A stretch of 64,000 nucleotides of DNA from Chlamydiifrater volucris (GTDB lineage: Bacteria; Chlamydiota; Chlamydiia; Chlamydiales; Chlamydiaceae): assembly GCF_902806995.1 (NCBI RefSeq), contig NZ_LR777654.1, forward strand, positions 620,001 through 684,000, written 5' to 3'. The first letter of the stretch is position 1. The number at the start of each line of letters is the position of its first letter. The position numbers and the translations under genes were made by a program. Below the pieces are notes generated by a model. That model made no database searches, was not told the DNA's origin, and saw only the letters and a list, made by a program, of their open reading frames with translations. Positions 1 to 9,460 of this stretch are shown here, one piece after another.

Positions 1-1910
1 GTCTTATCTTAATCCTTTGCCGAAGACGAAAAAACAATCCTGTCCTTATTGGAGAAGCTGGGGTGGGGAAAACTGCTATTGTTGAAGGATTAGCTCAAAA
101 AATAGTCCGCAACGAAGTCCCTGACACTATCAGAAAAAAGCGTTTAATTACGCTTGATCTGGCACTTATGATTGCTGGAACTAAGTACCGTGGTCAGTTT
201 GAAGAACGTATTAAAGCTGTTATGGACGAAGTCAGAAAACATGGCAATATTCTCTTGTTCATAGATGAGCTACACACTATCGTGGGTGCTGGCGCTGCTG
301 AAGGTGCTATAGACGCCTCTAATATCTTAAAACCAGCTTTGGCTCGAGGTGAAATACAATGTATTGGAGCTACTACTATTGATGAATACCGTAAGCATAT
401 CGAGAAAGACGCTGCCTTGGAACGTCGTTTCCAAAAAATCTTAGTCAATCCACCCAGTGTTTCAGAGACTGTCGACATTTTGCGTGGATTGAAGAAAAAA
501 TACGAAGATCATCACAACGTTTTCATCACAGAAGAAGCATTGAATGCAGCAGCGGCTCTATCTGATCAGTACATTCATGGACGCTTTCTTCCAGATAAAG
601 CTATTGATTTGCTAGATGAAGCTGGAGCCCGCGTCCGTATGGCCACCATGGATCAGCCTACAGAATTGATGAAATTAGAATCCGAAATAGAGAAGACCAA
701 GCAAGCTAAGGAGCAGGCTATTAGCACCCAGGAATACGAGAAAGCTGCTGGACTTCGTGATGAAGAAAAAAAGCTTCGTGAAAAACTTCAAAATATGAAG
801 TCTGAGTGGGAAAATCATAAAGAAGAACATCAGTTCCCTGTTGATGAAGAAGCTGTGGCTCAAGTTGTGGCTCTACAAACGGGGATTCCTGTTTCCCGCC
901 TCACCGAAGCCGAGAGTGAAAAACTCTTAAAAATGGAAGAAATCCTTAAGAGCAAAGTCATTGGTCAAGATCAAGCTGTAGAAAGTGTTTGTCGAGCTAT
1001 TCGTAGAGGTAGAACAGGAATCAAAGATCCTGATAGACCCACAGGGTCGTTCCTATTCCTTGGACCTACAGGAGTTGGCAAGACACTATTGGCTAAACAA
1101 ATCGCTATGGAAATGTTTGGTGATGAAGAAGCTCTTATCCATGTCGATATGTCTGAGTACATGGAAAAATTTGCTTCCACCAAAATGATGGGATCACCTC
1201 CAGGATATGTCGGACATGAGGAAGGAGGCAACCTTACAGAGAAAGTTCGTCAAAGACCCTATTGCGTGGTACTTTTTGACGAAATAGAGAAGGCCCATCC
1301 GGATATCATGGATTTGATGCTTCAGATCTTAGAACATGGGCGTTTAACAGACTCGTTCAGAGGACAAGTTGATTTTCGTAATGCTATCATCATCATGACC
1401 TCCAACCTTGGGGCAGACTTGATTAAGAAAAATGGTGAGATCGGTTTTGGTTTCAAGTCTCCTTTAGACTACAAGGTCATGCAGGAAAAAATTGAAAACG
1501 CTGTAAAGAAACACTTGAAACCAGAGTTTGTTAACAGATTGGATGCTAGTGTCATCTTTAAACCTCTTGAACATGATGCTATATCTAAAATTATCCATTT
1601 AGAGATCGATAAGCTAGATTCTCGACTCAAAAAGTATCAGTTAGCCTTAAACATTCCTGAAGACGTTATTTCCTTTTTAGTGAATAAAGGACATTGTCCA
1701 GAAATGGGCGCTAGACCCTTGCGTAGAGTTGTTGAACAATACTTGGGAGATCCATTAGCTGACATCTTCATGAAAGAGCCCAGCCGAAAAGAGTCTAGGA
1801 CTTTACAAGCGAAGCTCGCTGAAGATAAGGTGATTTTTGAAAAAGAACCCGAAAAAACAGGCCAAGCAACAGGGAGTTCTGAAACTATAGAATCCCCGGT
1901 GGGATCATAG
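1..1910 (+). CDS. clpC: ClpC, ATP-dependent Clp protease ATPase subunit (5' end outside window)
   Basis: AAA+ unfoldase that feeds substrates to the ClpP protease in the cytoplasm. The frame is open from base 3 and reads [20 protein letters not shown] before the first internal valine codon, so the gene is truncated by the window edge and its N-terminal Clp_N domain is missing here. Seen are the first Walker A (GEAGVGKT) and Walker B (LLFIDELH), a UVR-type coiled segment ([19 protein letters not shown]) that separates ClpC from ClpA/ClpB, the second Walker A (GPTGVGKT), Walker B ([13 protein letters not shown]) and the C-terminal D2-small domain. The 3' end overlaps the convergent mnmA gene by 26 bp. 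The tail after the D2 domain is hydrophilic ([19 protein letters not shown]). Confidence 0.95.
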   Translation, partial: LILILCRRRKNNPVLIGEAGVGKTAIVEGLAQKIVRNEVPDTIRKKRLITLDLALMIAGTKYRGQFEERIKAVMDEVRKHGNILLFIDELHTIVGAGAAEGAIDASNILKPALARGEIQCIGATTIDEYRKHIEKDAALERRFQKILVNPPSVSETVDILRGLKKKYEDHHNVFITEEALNAAAALSDQYIHGRFLPDKAIDLLDEAGARVRMATMDQPTELMKLESEIEKTKQAKEQAISTQEYEKAAGLRDEEKKLREKLQNMKSEWENHKEEHQFPVDEEAVAQVVALQTGIPVSRLTEAESEKLLKMEEILKSKVIGQDQAVESVCRAIRRGRTGIKDPDRPTGSFLFLGPTGVGKTLLAKQIAMEMFGDEEALIHVDMSEYMEKFASTKMMGSPPGYVGHEEGGNLTEKVRQRPYCVVLFDEIEKAHPDIMDLMLQILEHGRLTDSFRGQVDFRNAIIIMTSNLGADLIKKNGEIGFGFKSPLDYKVMQEKIENAVKKHLKPEFVNRLDASVIFKPLEHDAISKIIHLEIDKLDSRLKKYQLALNIPEDVISFLVNKGHCPEMGARPLRRVVEQYLGDPLADIFMKEPSRKESRTLQAKLAEDKVIFEKEPEKTGQATGSSETIESPVGS

Positions 1911-2973
1911 CGACGTCTATGGTAGCTCCCCCTAGGCAAATATCCCCTTCATACATGGCGATCGTTTGCCCAGGGGTTACAGCCTTTACGGGTTTATCGA
2001 AGATGACCCGTAAACCTCCATTTTCTAAATGTACTTCACATTTTTCATCCTCACTACGATAGCGAATTTTGGCAGTGCAAACAAAATGATTGCTATTAGG
2101 AAGAAGAAACCAATTAGGATTTTTAGCTGTAAGTTCTTTTCGATATAGAAACGGACTATCCTCGCCTTCTGTCACGTAAAGAATATTTTTTTCCACATCT
2201 TTTCCAGCAACATATAGGGGGCTTTCTCTTCCTCCAATATCTATGCCTCTCCGTTGACCAAAGGTATAATAATGCAATCCTCTGTGAACACCTAGTACCT
2301 TTCCAGAATCAATGTCTACAATCTCGCCAGGCTTATCTTGGATATACCCACCCAGAAAAGATCGAAAATCCCTCTTACCAATAAAACATATCCCTGTACT
2401 GTCCTTTTTGGAAGCCGTAGGCAACCCCGCTCGCTCTGCAATTTCTCGAACTTCGGACTTTTCCATAGCCCCTATTGGAAACAGAACTTTGTGCAAAGCT
2501 GCTTCTGGGGTCCCTGATAAAAAATAACTTTGATCTTTTCTCCTATCTTTTCCCCGGGCAAGCAGGACTTTCCCCTCTCTTCTTACTAGCTGACAATAAT
2601 GACCTGTAGCCAAAAAGTCTGCCGATAAACCCATGGCTTTCTTTAGCAACAAATCAAACTTGATCTCCCTATTGCAAAGAACATCAGGATTTGGAGTAAT
2701 TCCCCTAGAATAACCTTCCAGAAATTGCGAGAAAACTCTATCCTTGTACTCCCTTGAGAATGAAACTGTATAGTGAGGTATGTTTAGCGCGTCACATACG
2801 TCTGCGACGTCCCGGTAGTCATTGGCAGCATTACATCCCTCCTCGGAGTTTTCTTCGTCCCAGTTCTTCATAAATAAACCAACGACTCGGTACGAAGTGC
2901 GGGTCTTGAGCAGATAGGCAGTTACAGAAGAATCAACGCCACCAGACATGGCGACGACAACTGTTTTTGGCAT
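1885..2973 (-). CDS. mnmA: MnmA, tRNA-specific 2-thiouridylase
   Basis: Sulfurtransferase that makes 2-thiouridine at wobble U34 of Lys/Glu/Gln tRNAs. The N-terminus shows the PP-loop ATP pyrophosphatase motif SGGVDSS right after the start; the first catalytic Cys lies in [12 protein letters not shown] and the second in [13 protein letters not shown], followed by the C-terminal beta-barrel domain ([19 protein letters not shown]). The start at 2973 ([12 protein letters not shown]) is chosen because the PP-loop normally begins within ten residues; a longer in-frame reading to 3069 adds 32 hydrophobic residues not typical of the family. The product of 362 residues fits the family length. It is the chlamydial trmU (CT287 position). 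It points away from the Inc-like gene at 3062, with 88 bp between the two starts. Confidence 0.95.
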   Translation of the reverse strand: MPKTVVVAMSGGVDSSVTAYLLKTRTSYRVVGLFMKNWDEENSEEGCNAANDYRDVADVCDALNIPHYTVSFSREYKDRVFSQFLEGYSRGITPNPDVLCNREIKFDLLLKKAMGLSADFLATGHYCQLVRREGKVLLARGKDRRKDQSYFLSGTPEAALHKVLFPIGAMEKSEVREIAERAGLPTASKKDSTGICFIGKRDFRSFLGGYIQDKPGEIVDIDSGKVLGVHRGLHYYTFGQRRGIDIGGRESPLYVAGKDVEKNILYVTEGEDSPFLYRKELTAKNPNWFLLPNSNHFVCTAKIRYRSEDEKCEVHLENGGLRVIFDKPVKAVTPGQTIAMYEGDICLGGATIDVAMIPPGIL

Positions 2974-3061
2974 AAAAAAGAAAACAAAGATTTTTAAAAT
3001 ATGAAAAAAAATTAAAAGATCATAATATTTCCACCGCAGATTAATTTGCAAATCAATAATT

Positions 3062-4465
3062 ATGCCCATAATTCAGCACTGCAACACAATCCCTGAAGAT
3101 TCTTATTTGTGCAACACAATACAGTTGGAGCCCTCGGAAGATATTCATCAGTCAGTGTTGCTCATAAAAAATAAGTCTGACTTTTATGCCAGCAATCAAG
3201 AAATTTCTTTTAGGATAGCTCTAATAGCTCAGGTCGGCGTTACGGTGTTAGGTATATGCAATACCATCATAGCTCTGACCATCCCTTCACTCATGTTTGC
3301 TCTTTTAAGTGCTAGTGTTATGATTTTATCTGCGATCCTGGTGGCCACAATAACTTCAATGTTAAAAATGATCTGGCAGCTCCCCCAAAGCATGGACACT
3401 ACCTTGAGAACCATTACTAAGGAGACTAGCATTTCCCCCGGATTGCAGATTTTGCTAAATGCTGATAAACACTCACTTACCAGCTTAAAACAAGTTAAAG
3501 AAGAATCCAATCTTGTTAAAAAGGAGGTTAATAAACACAGAAAGCTCTTTCACCTCCTCCAAAGTATTGCTCTGATGCCTGATAGGCAAGTCTCAGAACA
3601 TCTAGAAAATATTCAAAACCAAAATCATCTAATCGCTGCCAAGCAAAAGGTCTCCTTATCCCTTCTAACCAATATCGTTGATAAGGTACCTCAGCTTCCT
3701 ATGACCTCTGGGAAAGAGGAGATTTCTCCTATCAATCTCCAAAATGAAGAAACTTCTTCAATAGCTTCTTTCAATACAACAAAAACTAATTTTTCTACAT
3801 CTTTCTCCATCCCCTACAAAACCTCTAATATTTTAACTCAGTGGAGCTTAGATCAAGAAGCTTTATCAAAAAAAATTACATACTCGTTTTTATTATCTCT
3901 GCTAGTAGCAAGTCTGTCTACGGTCTCTTTGGTTCTTTCCATACTTTGCAGCCATTGGTTTTTGCTTACCTTTTCCATCGCAACTATTTTAATCACTTTT
4001 GGTGTTATGCTCTCGCTGGGATTGCCTTTAAAAAATCAATCTTCGGGAGTTATCCTATCTAATGAAATCCAAGAAGATCTCATTCAATACACAAAACTTT
4101 GCATTGATAATAGCAATGCAAATTTACAAGAACTAACTAACAAGCAGATGGATATCCTGGAGCGAAGGCGAATCCAAATGAATGTAATTCCGACAGAAAC
4201 ACAGCTGTACCAGGAGGAAATAGAACTACTAAAAAGACAAATTGTGGAATTAGAAAAAGTCATCTCTACAAACGAGAAAAAAAATTTAGCCCAAAAAAAA
4301 TGTCAACTCTGGGGGCAAATGAGAGATATAGTCCTCAATCGGGAATCAGAAGATATGGCAGCTCAAGAATTTCTAGGAACATTCGATGCCACAAACTTCC
4401 CAACGCTGACTCCAAAAAAGGTGCAGACAACAGCACAGAAGAAGCGACGAAATTCTATCGGATGA
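3062..4465 (+). CDS. Inc-like membrane protein with two bilobed hydrophobic domains (CT288 position)
   Basis: A 467-residue protein with two pairs of closely spaced hydrophobic helices, roughly residues 50-72/75-97 and 273-295/298-322. Each pair matches the bilobed hydrophobic domain that marks chlamydial inclusion-membrane (Inc) proteins. Between the pairs is a hydrophilic stretch with coiled-coil character. The C-terminal 130 residues ([17 protein letters not shown], then [20 protein letters not shown]) also look like coiled coil. The tail ends in a basic run ([16 protein letters not shown]). Location right after mnmA equals the place of CT288 in C. trachomatis, an Inc protein. Inference: type III secreted, inserted in the inclusion membrane with the helical parts facing host cytosol. 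There is no enzymatic motif. Confidence 0.75.
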   Translation: MPIIQHCNTIPEDSYLCNTIQLEPSEDIHQSVLLIKNKSDFYASNQEISFRIALIAQVGVTVLGICNTIIALTIPSLMFALLSASVMILSAILVATITSMLKMIWQLPQSMDTTLRTITKETSISPGLQILLNADKHSLTSLKQVKEESNLVKKEVNKHRKLFHLLQSIALMPDRQVSEHLENIQNQNHLIAAKQKVSLSLLTNIVDKVPQLPMTSGKEEISPINLQNEETSSIASFNTTKTNFSTSFSIPYKTSNILTQWSLDQEALSKKITYSFLLSLLVASLSTVSLVLSILCSHWFLLTFSIATILITFGVMLSLGLPLKNQSSGVILSNEIQEDLIQYTKLCIDNSNANLQELTNKQMDILERRRIQMNVIPTETQLYQEEIELLKRQIVELEKVISTNEKKNLAQKKCQLWGQMRDIVLNRESEDMAAQEFLGTFDATNFPTLTPKKVQTTAQKKRRNSIG

Positions 4466-4487
4466 AGCAAGGAATCGCGAGAATACA

Positions 4488-4524
4488 AAAGTCACCCGCG
4501 TTTATACAGAACGCGAGCGACTTT
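4488..4524. terminator. Bidirectional terminator-like hairpin
   Basis: Inverted repeat between two convergent genes: AAAGTC at 4488-4493 with CGCGTT at its inner side pairs with AACGCG and GACTTT ending at 4524, around a loop of about 7 nt (TATACAG). Two unpaired or mismatched positions lie within the arms. It sits 22 bp after the stop at 4465 and 14 bp beyond the other gene's stop at 4538, so it can serve both. Confidence 0.65.
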
Positions 4525-4537
4525 CAATTCTCATAAC

Positions 4538-5770
4538 TTAAAAATTAAAAGCAGGTACTGGATTCGCAGCAGCCGCAGCGCCAGGGACCCCAGGGACCCC
4601 TGCTCCGCCACCCGTTCCTGGGGTGTTGTTCTCTGTTGAATTTGAATCCGAAGCATTAACTATGATAATCCCAGAAATAATCATAGCTAGCACAGTCATG
4701 ACCATTGTACAAACAGAAATTCCTCTGTGCGCTCTTCGTTTAGTCACACAGGAAGAACAAGGCCACTCTGCTTGATCACAGCGAAAACGCACCGCCTCGT
4801 AGGGACTCAAATTCGTCCTCATGCTATTGTCCTGGTCTGAAGAACTGTTTCCTCTATCCAATGGAATACGAACCTCTGTGCGAGAAACTCTTCTTGGAGC
4901 TTCCTCCTTCACTTTACTTTGCTGAGATTTTCTTTTCTCATCTCTATTTTTCTTAATTGCAGCAGCTCTTTCCTTATCAAATCGTAAGGAAGAAGTAACA
5001 GAATGATTTCTAGGCACCCTAGACTGCTCTGCTTTAGTTAAAGCTGCTTCGCGGGCAGACTTCCTTTTACTCACTCTCTTTGCTCGAGCCAAAGACTCTA
5101 TCATTTCCTCCACCTCTTTTTTGGAGTACTCTTTGTCCTCAGAACAAATACAAGGTTGGTCTACCCTTTGAGACCGATTCCCTCCATGAATCAAAGATTT
5201 TCTGGGCTGGGAATTCATTTCTTTCTTATCTCTGACTCTACGAGCTTGGTCCTCGTTCAAAGCTTTGTTCACAACCTTAAATGGATTAGTTAACTTTAAG
5301 GATTCTCCACCCTCTTTCTTAGCCTTCTTACCCACTTGCGCATCCGCCGCACAAGAACCAGAGGATGAAACAGAAGCCGCTTGCGAGGACCGCTCTTTAA
5401 CATCAGAGACATCCCCACCCCCTTGAGTTTCCGCGGGGGACGACTCTATTTCCACTCCGTTCAACACCTTTACTGAGGAATCCTCCCCACGCTCAACGCA
5501 AGTAGTGGCCTTACGTCTAGTGTCTCTACAAGAAGACCCTTTGAACGGCTTTTCTGGTTTGACATTTTTCGAAGTAACTTTCTTGCCCAAGAAACTCTGA
5601 CTTTTCCACAAGTCATCGCTTTTCGCTGATGATTTCCTACTCTTTCTACCTACGGAACTCTCTGCTACCGAGGCAATATTATTCGAAGAGACCGCGGCAG
5701 AACCAATACTGTGAGAAAAGGTTAGCAAAATGGACAAAACCGCGAAATGCGAAATACTCTTAGGACTCAT
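4538..5770 (-). CDS. Ser/Lys-rich protein with signal peptide-like N-terminus and one C-terminal membrane segment (CT289 position)
   Basis: A 410-residue protein of unknown function. It starts with a signal-peptide-like stretch (KSISHFAVLSILLTFSHSIG, then SAA). The body of about 300 residues is very hydrophilic, basic and low-complexity (many K, R, S, E) with little predicted hydrophobic core. Near residues 325-345 is a Cys-rich piece (CDQAEWPCSSC), followed by basic TKRRAHRG and a single strong membrane segment (VCTMVMTVLAMIISGIIIV). The tail is a Gly/Pro/Ala run (TPGTGGGAGVPGVPGAAAA). Position between the Inc-like gene and the ptsN pair corresponds to CT289 of C. trachomatis; I cannot confirm homology from memory. 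It could be a periplasmic or inclusion-exposed protein anchored at its C-terminus. Confidence 0.65.
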   Translation of the reverse strand: MSPKSISHFAVLSILLTFSHSIGSAAVSSNNIASVAESSVGRKSRKSSAKSDDLWKSQSFLGKKVTSKNVKPEKPFKGSSCRDTRRKATTCVERGEDSSVKVLNGVEIESSPAETQGGGDVSDVKERSSQAASVSSSGSCAADAQVGKKAKKEGGESLKLTNPFKVVNKALNEDQARRVRDKKEMNSQPRKSLIHGGNRSQRVDQPCICSEDKEYSKKEVEEMIESLARAKRVSKRKSAREAALTKAEQSRVPRNHSVTSSLRFDKERAAAIKKNRDEKRKSQQSKVKEEAPRRVSRTEVRIPLDRGNSSSDQDNSMRTNLSPYEAVRFRCDQAEWPCSSCVTKRRAHRGISVCTMVMTVLAMIISGIIIVNASDSNSTENNTPGTGGGAGVPGVPGAAAAANPVPAFNF

Positions 5771-5871
5771 GCTGCAAAATTCTCCTGGGTCAGCCTATGA
5801 AACCACCATAACAACAAAATGTTTTTTTAGACAACTCGGATTGATACTCTTTTCTTGAATTATGCAAAGCA

Positions 5872-6570
5872 CTAACGAGTATTAAACTCCCAGGTTTTGA
5901 TAAAGGAAAGCAGCTGCTCCTTGCCAGGAAGAGATTTAAGAAACTCCCTGGCCTTTAGATCCATTCCTAAATGTACAATTTTATTAATAAGATTGAGATG
6001 AGTCTTGTCACTTCCCGCAAACAAGAAAAATAAAACGTCGACAGGCTTGTTATCCAGTGCACTGTAATCAATAGGCTTTCCAAGAAAAACAGCTACAACA
6101 ACATCATAGTAAGGGCTTATTTGAAACTCCCTAGTATGAGGGATAGCTATACCCTGACCTATCCCAGTAGACATCATATCCTCTCTTTGACAAAGAAGCT
6201 CGAAAAGCACCTGCCCATCAAAAGAAAACATTTGAGCTACCTTGCCAGATACCTGTCGGAGGACATCTTCCTTACTATCGGCGGCAACAGCACTGAGAAC
6301 TCCCCCTTTATGGATAGCCTTGTACAAAGAGTATCTTAGAGAAAGATCTCTCATCAACCCCTCTTTAGAAGACTGATTCTCAAGAGCTTCTTCGACTATA
6401 TCTCCGTTATAAAGAAGCCAATTCTCTAATTCTTCGCGGCCAAACCGACATTCATCATTAATATTATAACCCGGAATTTTACCTTCCCTGACCCAACCAT
6501 GTACCGTTTGCTCTGAAACATCTAAAAGATCCGCTATTTCTGAAACACTCAAATCCATGGCGTCACTCAA
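5872..6570 (-). CDS. ptsN: PtsN-type EIIA(Ntr) protein with N-terminal excisionase/MerR-like DNA-binding domain
   Basis: The first ~55 residues hold a helix-turn-helix of the excisionase family (VSEIADLLDVSEQTVHGWVR, then a G-K-I-P-G wing and a WLL end). Residues ~80-230 form an EIIA domain of the fructose/nitrogen class with the phospho-His site in GIGQGIAIPHTRE. Family knowledge: EIIA(Ntr) receives phosphate from HPr and regulates by protein contact, not sugar uptake. The added DNA-binding domain suggests it couples PTS phosphorylation to transcription or binds a DNA/RNA partner. It equals the second of two chlamydial ptsN genes (CT290). Its start overlaps the stop of the upstream ptsN by 4 bp (ATGA), a sign of translational coupling. 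Confidence 0.88.
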   Translation of the reverse strand: MSDAMDLSVSEIADLLDVSEQTVHGWVREGKIPGYNINDECRFGREELENWLLYNGDIVEEALENQSSKEGLMRDLSLRYSLYKAIHKGGVLSAVAADSKEDVLRQVSGKVAQMFSFDGQVLFELLCQREDMMSTGIGQGIAIPHTREFQISPYYDVVVAVFLGKPIDYSALDNKPVDVLFFLFAGSDKTHLNLINKIVHLGMDLKAREFLKSLPGKEQLLSFIKTWEFNTR

Positions 6571-7049
6571 ACTCCACTAACTAATTTTATAATTTCCTCA
6601 GCCGTTCCAACCTGTAGCAATTGCTGCCTTCTCCAATCATCCTTAAGAGTAAGCGTAAGCCCCGACAACAACTTGAGGTACAGCTTCTGCTGCGCATTTT
6701 CTGGAGCTCCAACAAGGAACACGAACCGCACTGGAGCACCATCAATTGCATCCCAGAATACCCCTTGAGAATGAATCGCAACAGCAACAAAAAATCCCGA
6801 ACAATCGGAGGTTTTACCGTGAGGAATGGCGACACCCATCCCGATGCCCGTAGACATAATGCCTTCCCTGTCCACAATGGTTTGAAAGAAGGCGTCTCTA
6901 TCCTTCAAAAGACCCGCGCTTTCCGCGAGCAGAGTAAGGTCCCGAAGAACCTCATCTCTAGACATCCTGTCCGAGAACATCACCAACCGAGGCGAGAGGA
7001 ACGACTCAAGAGAGAACCCAACCTCCTCCTCTAAAACACAGCCAGTCAT
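6567..7049 (-). CDS. ptsN: PtsN, nitrogen-type PTS EIIA protein
   Basis: A 160-residue single-domain EIIA(Ntr). The active-site histidine lies in GIGMGVAIPHGKT, near residue 76, and the FVFLVGAPENAQQ strand-turn is typical. It lacks the DNA-binding domain of its downstream partner, so the two EIIA proteins probably answer to the same HPr but act on different targets. It starts 6 bp after dut and overlaps the next ptsN by 4 bp, so dut-ptsN-ptsN look co-transcribed. No EIIB or EIIC partner is visible in this window. Confidence 0.9.
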   Translation of the reverse strand: MTGCVLEEEVGFSLESFLSPRLVMFSDRMSRDEVLRDLTLLAESAGLLKDRDAFFQTIVDREGIMSTGIGMGVAIPHGKTSDCSGFFVAVAIHSQGVFWDAIDGAPVRFVFLVGAPENAQQKLYLKLLSGLTLTLKDDWRRQQLLQVGTAEEIIKLVSGV

Positions 7050-7054
7050 ACCGC

Positions 7055-7501
7055 TTAATCAACTCCAGTATGTCCGAACCCCCCATCACTTCTTTCGGTA
7101 GCCTGCAAAGCTCCTTCAGCTTTGCAGAGCTCAGCTCGGCTAATAACTACAAAAACCCCTTGAGCGATACGCATTTCAGGCTCTATAACAAATTTTTCCT
7201 CACCCAAGTTAATGAGAAGAATCTGAACCTCCCCTCGATAGTCAGAGTCTATAGTCCCCGGAGAATTTAGCACCGTTATGCCGTGCTTTAGAGCTAAACC
7301 ACTCCTGGGACGTATTTGCAGTTCAACCCCAGGAGGCAACTCAAACCGAAGACCTGTCGGCACCAACAACCGCTTTCCTGGAAGCAGTTCCATAGGACTA
7401 AAAATAGCCGCCCTGAAATCTACTCCTGAAGCTCCAGAAGAAGCGTACTCCGGCAAAGCCACTTCCTTCTCCCCAACACTCTCACAAAGAACTTTTATCA
7501 T
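7055..7501 (-). CDS. dut: Dut, deoxyuridine 5'-triphosphate nucleotidohydrolase
   Basis: Trimeric dUTPase that hydrolyses dUTP to dUMP, keeping uracil out of DNA and giving precursor for dTMP. All five family motifs are visible: [12 protein letters not shown] (1), [11 protein letters not shown] (2), [15 protein letters not shown] (3, with the catalytic Asp), RIAQGVF (4) and [10 protein letters not shown] (5). At 148 residues it is full length. It lies 32 bp downstream of accD and 5 bp upstream of ptsN in a leftward cluster. Confidence 0.96.
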   Translation of the reverse strand: MIKVLCESVGEKEVALPEYASSGASGVDFRAAIFSPMELLPGKRLLVPTGLRFELPPGVELQIRPRSGLALKHGITVLNSPGTIDSDYRGEVQILLINLGEEKFVIEPEMRIAQGVFVVISRAELCKAEGALQATERSDGGFGHTGVD

Positions 7502-7533
7502 AAGACACCCCGCAGAAAAGCGACCATGATTGT

Positions 7534-8460
7534 TTATTCTTTTTCATCTGTCAATAAAAAAAACTCTTTAATTTTTTCAGAAAGATCGCTCTTTTTGTTG
7601 GCCCTACCACCAACATACTCCGCACTAGAGAAATAATCTAAGAATCCTTGTAAGCATGCCTTCATTTCTCTTCTTTCGACAATCTTATCAATCATCCCAT
7701 GTTCTAATAAAAATTCTGAACGCTGGGCCCCTTCAGGCAAATCTTCACCTATCACCTGGGACACCACTCTGGGACCAGCGAAACAAATCAGCGCCTTAGG
7801 CTCTGCTATAATAATGTCACCTAAGGAGGCAAAAGAAGCCGTCACCCCTCCAGAAGTAGGGTTAGTTAAAACAGATATAAACAACAAGCCTGCTTCGTGA
7901 AGCTTCGCCAAAGCAGCAGAAGTCTTTGCCATCTGCATCAAAGAAAAAACTGATTCTTGCATCCTTGCTCCACCAGAAGCGCTTACAATGATTACAGGCA
8001 AATTTTCCCTTATAGCTTCTTCTATCAACCTAGTTAGCTTCTCTCCAACTACTGCTCCCATGGAGCCAGCCATAAAGTTGAAGTCCATAACTCCTAAAGC
8101 CACGGGAAAACCAGCTATCTTACATAGTCCTGTAAGAATCCCTTCACTTTCTTCATTATCCTTTCTAGCCTTACTCAGTCGATTTTGGTAAGTCTCCGTA
8201 TCAGAAAAATTGAGTGGATCTAAAGATCTGAGATCGGAGTATAAGGGGTGCCAAGTCCCACTGTCAGCAAGTAGTTTTACCCTTTCTAAAGCTGACACAC
8301 GGTAATGGTAAGAGCACTTAGGACAACAGTTGTAGTTTTGTCCAAGTTCATTAGCATGAATCATCTCATGACAATGGGTGCACTTTAACCACCCACTAAA
8401 ACCATCTGCTTTTGTTTTCTGCACTTTTATTTTTGGTTTATCAGAAGAAAATAAGCGCAC
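7534..8460 (-). CDS. accD: AccD, acetyl-CoA carboxylase carboxyltransferase beta subunit
   Basis: Transfers CO2 from biotin on BCCP to acetyl-CoA with AccA, the first step of fatty acid synthesis. The N-terminal four-Cys zinc finger is seen as C-x2-C in [11 protein letters not shown] and again in [11 protein letters not shown]. The crotonase-fold carboxyltransferase core carries [10 protein letters not shown] and the [19 protein letters not shown] oxyanion/CoA region. The 308-residue product is normal. The start is GTG (8460); no ATG lies near enough in frame. accA is not in the window. It is 77 bp downstream of sodA. Confidence 0.96.
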   Translation of the reverse strand: MRLFSSDKPKIKVQKTKADGFSGWLKCTHCHEMIHANELGQNYNCCPKCSYHYRVSALERVKLLADSGTWHPLYSDLRSLDPLNFSDTETYQNRLSKARKDNEESEGILTGLCKIAGFPVALGVMDFNFMAGSMGAVVGEKLTRLIEEAIRENLPVIIVSASGGARMQESVFSLMQMAKTSAALAKLHEAGLLFISVLTNPTSGGVTASFASLGDIIIAEPKALICFAGPRVVSQVIGEDLPEGAQRSEFLLEHGMIDKIVERREMKACLQGFLDYFSSAEYVGGRANKKSDLSEKIKEFFLLTDEKE

Positions 8461-8537
8461 GAGACACCCAAATTAAAAAATAATTAAGAAACCATTTTAA
8501 GTTATTTTTAACACTTAATCAATTAAATTAATAATTC

Positions 8538-9164
8538 TTAATTTGATTGATCTAAAAAATTAATATACCTAGACTCCACATACTTCCAGTTAAACACCTT
8601 AGTAATGGCTTTCAAATAATCCATACGTACATTTTTGTATTGCAAATAGTAGGCGTGCTCCCAAACATCAACCCCTAAAAGAGGGACTAATCCCGTCGTT
8701 CCTTCTAGAGGATCTTGGTTGGCTGTTTGTTGTAAAGTCAAATTTTTTGTTTTCGGACAGAGAGCCAGCCATGCCCACCCGGACCCTTGGATAGGAGCCG
8801 CAAACTCTATGAAACTCTTCAGAAAATTATCAAAATTTCCCCATCGCGCCTCAAGAGCTCTTAACAATGCCTTCTGTGGAGGAACACCCCCATTAGCTTT
8901 CTCCGGAGATAACATCTCCCAGAAAAGTGAATGATTGATGTGCCCACCCCCATTAAACCGCAACGCAGGAGCTAAAGAAATTAACGAGGTGACTTCTTGA
9001 CTGCTAAAGGAAATGTCCATCTTCTTCAAGGCATCATTTAGGTTGTTAACGTATCCTTGATGATGTTTGAGATGGTGCAGCTGCATAATCTCAGCACTAA
9101 TAACTGGTTCTAAATCTTCATATTCATAAGGCAACTCTGGCAACCGAAACTTCATCAATTCCAT
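8538..9164 (-). CDS. sodA: SodA/SodM, iron/manganese superoxide dismutase
   Basis: Converts superoxide to peroxide and oxygen in the cytoplasm. Metal ligands of the Fe/Mn family are in place: the His of the N-terminal HHLKHHQGYV helix, the second His in HINHSLFWEML, and Asp/His in GVDVWEHAYY. The catalytic pocket Gly/Gln region reads PIQGSGWAWLA. I choose ATG at 9164 (MELMKFRLPELPY, 208 residues); an upstream TTG would add four residues, and AGAAGAG just before the ATG can act as ribosome binding site. Whether Fe or Mn is used cannot be read from this. Confidence 0.95.
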   Translation of the reverse strand: MELMKFRLPELPYEYEDLEPVISAEIMQLHHLKHHQGYVNNLNDALKKMDISFSSQEVTSLISLAPALRFNGGGHINHSLFWEMLSPEKANGGVPPQKALLRALEARWGNFDNFLKSFIEFAAPIQGSGWAWLALCPKTKNLTLQQTANQDPLEGTTGLVPLLGVDVWEHAYYLQYKNVRMDYLKAITKVFNWKYVESRYINFLDQSN

Positions 9165-9176
9165 AACTCTTCTCAA

Positions 9177-9460
9177 TATTAATTATCTAAAATCTTCTAC
9201 AGAAGCTCAGGCACACCCGTGACGAAAATCTCTTTTAAGAATACCTGATAGATTCCGTTCGAAAATCCAAAACCAATCGCAATGCCCTTCCTAGACTGGA
9301 CCAAGTACCATCCCCTGAGGACCTAACGATCATAGCGTGACCAAAAGCTTCTTTACTGGCTGAAAAACTCAGGAAAGTTACTATACAACCCGCACGCATA
9401 TCCGTCTAGGGCCAAAACAGAAACATTTCCAAGGAATAAAAATAATTATCATGGGAGGGA
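9177..9460. other. Intergenic stretch with possible 54-codon remnant
   Basis: The 284 bp between the sodA start and the phosphomutase stop hold no clear gene. On the minus strand 9235-9399 is an ATG-started open frame of 54 codons whose product (…VRSSGDGTWSSLGRALRLVL…) looks protein-like but too short to identify. It could be a real small gene, a decayed one, or chance. No tRNA fold or strong hairpin was found. Confidence 0.3.

Noticed and set aside
2974-3069. Longer N-terminus for MnmA
   Set aside because: Adds hydrophobic residues before a PP-loop that normally lies at the very start; the region is also needed for the divergent promoters.
9255-9275. GTTCGAAAATCC resembling a tRNA T-loop
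   Set aside because: No matching acceptor or anticodon stems around it on either strand.
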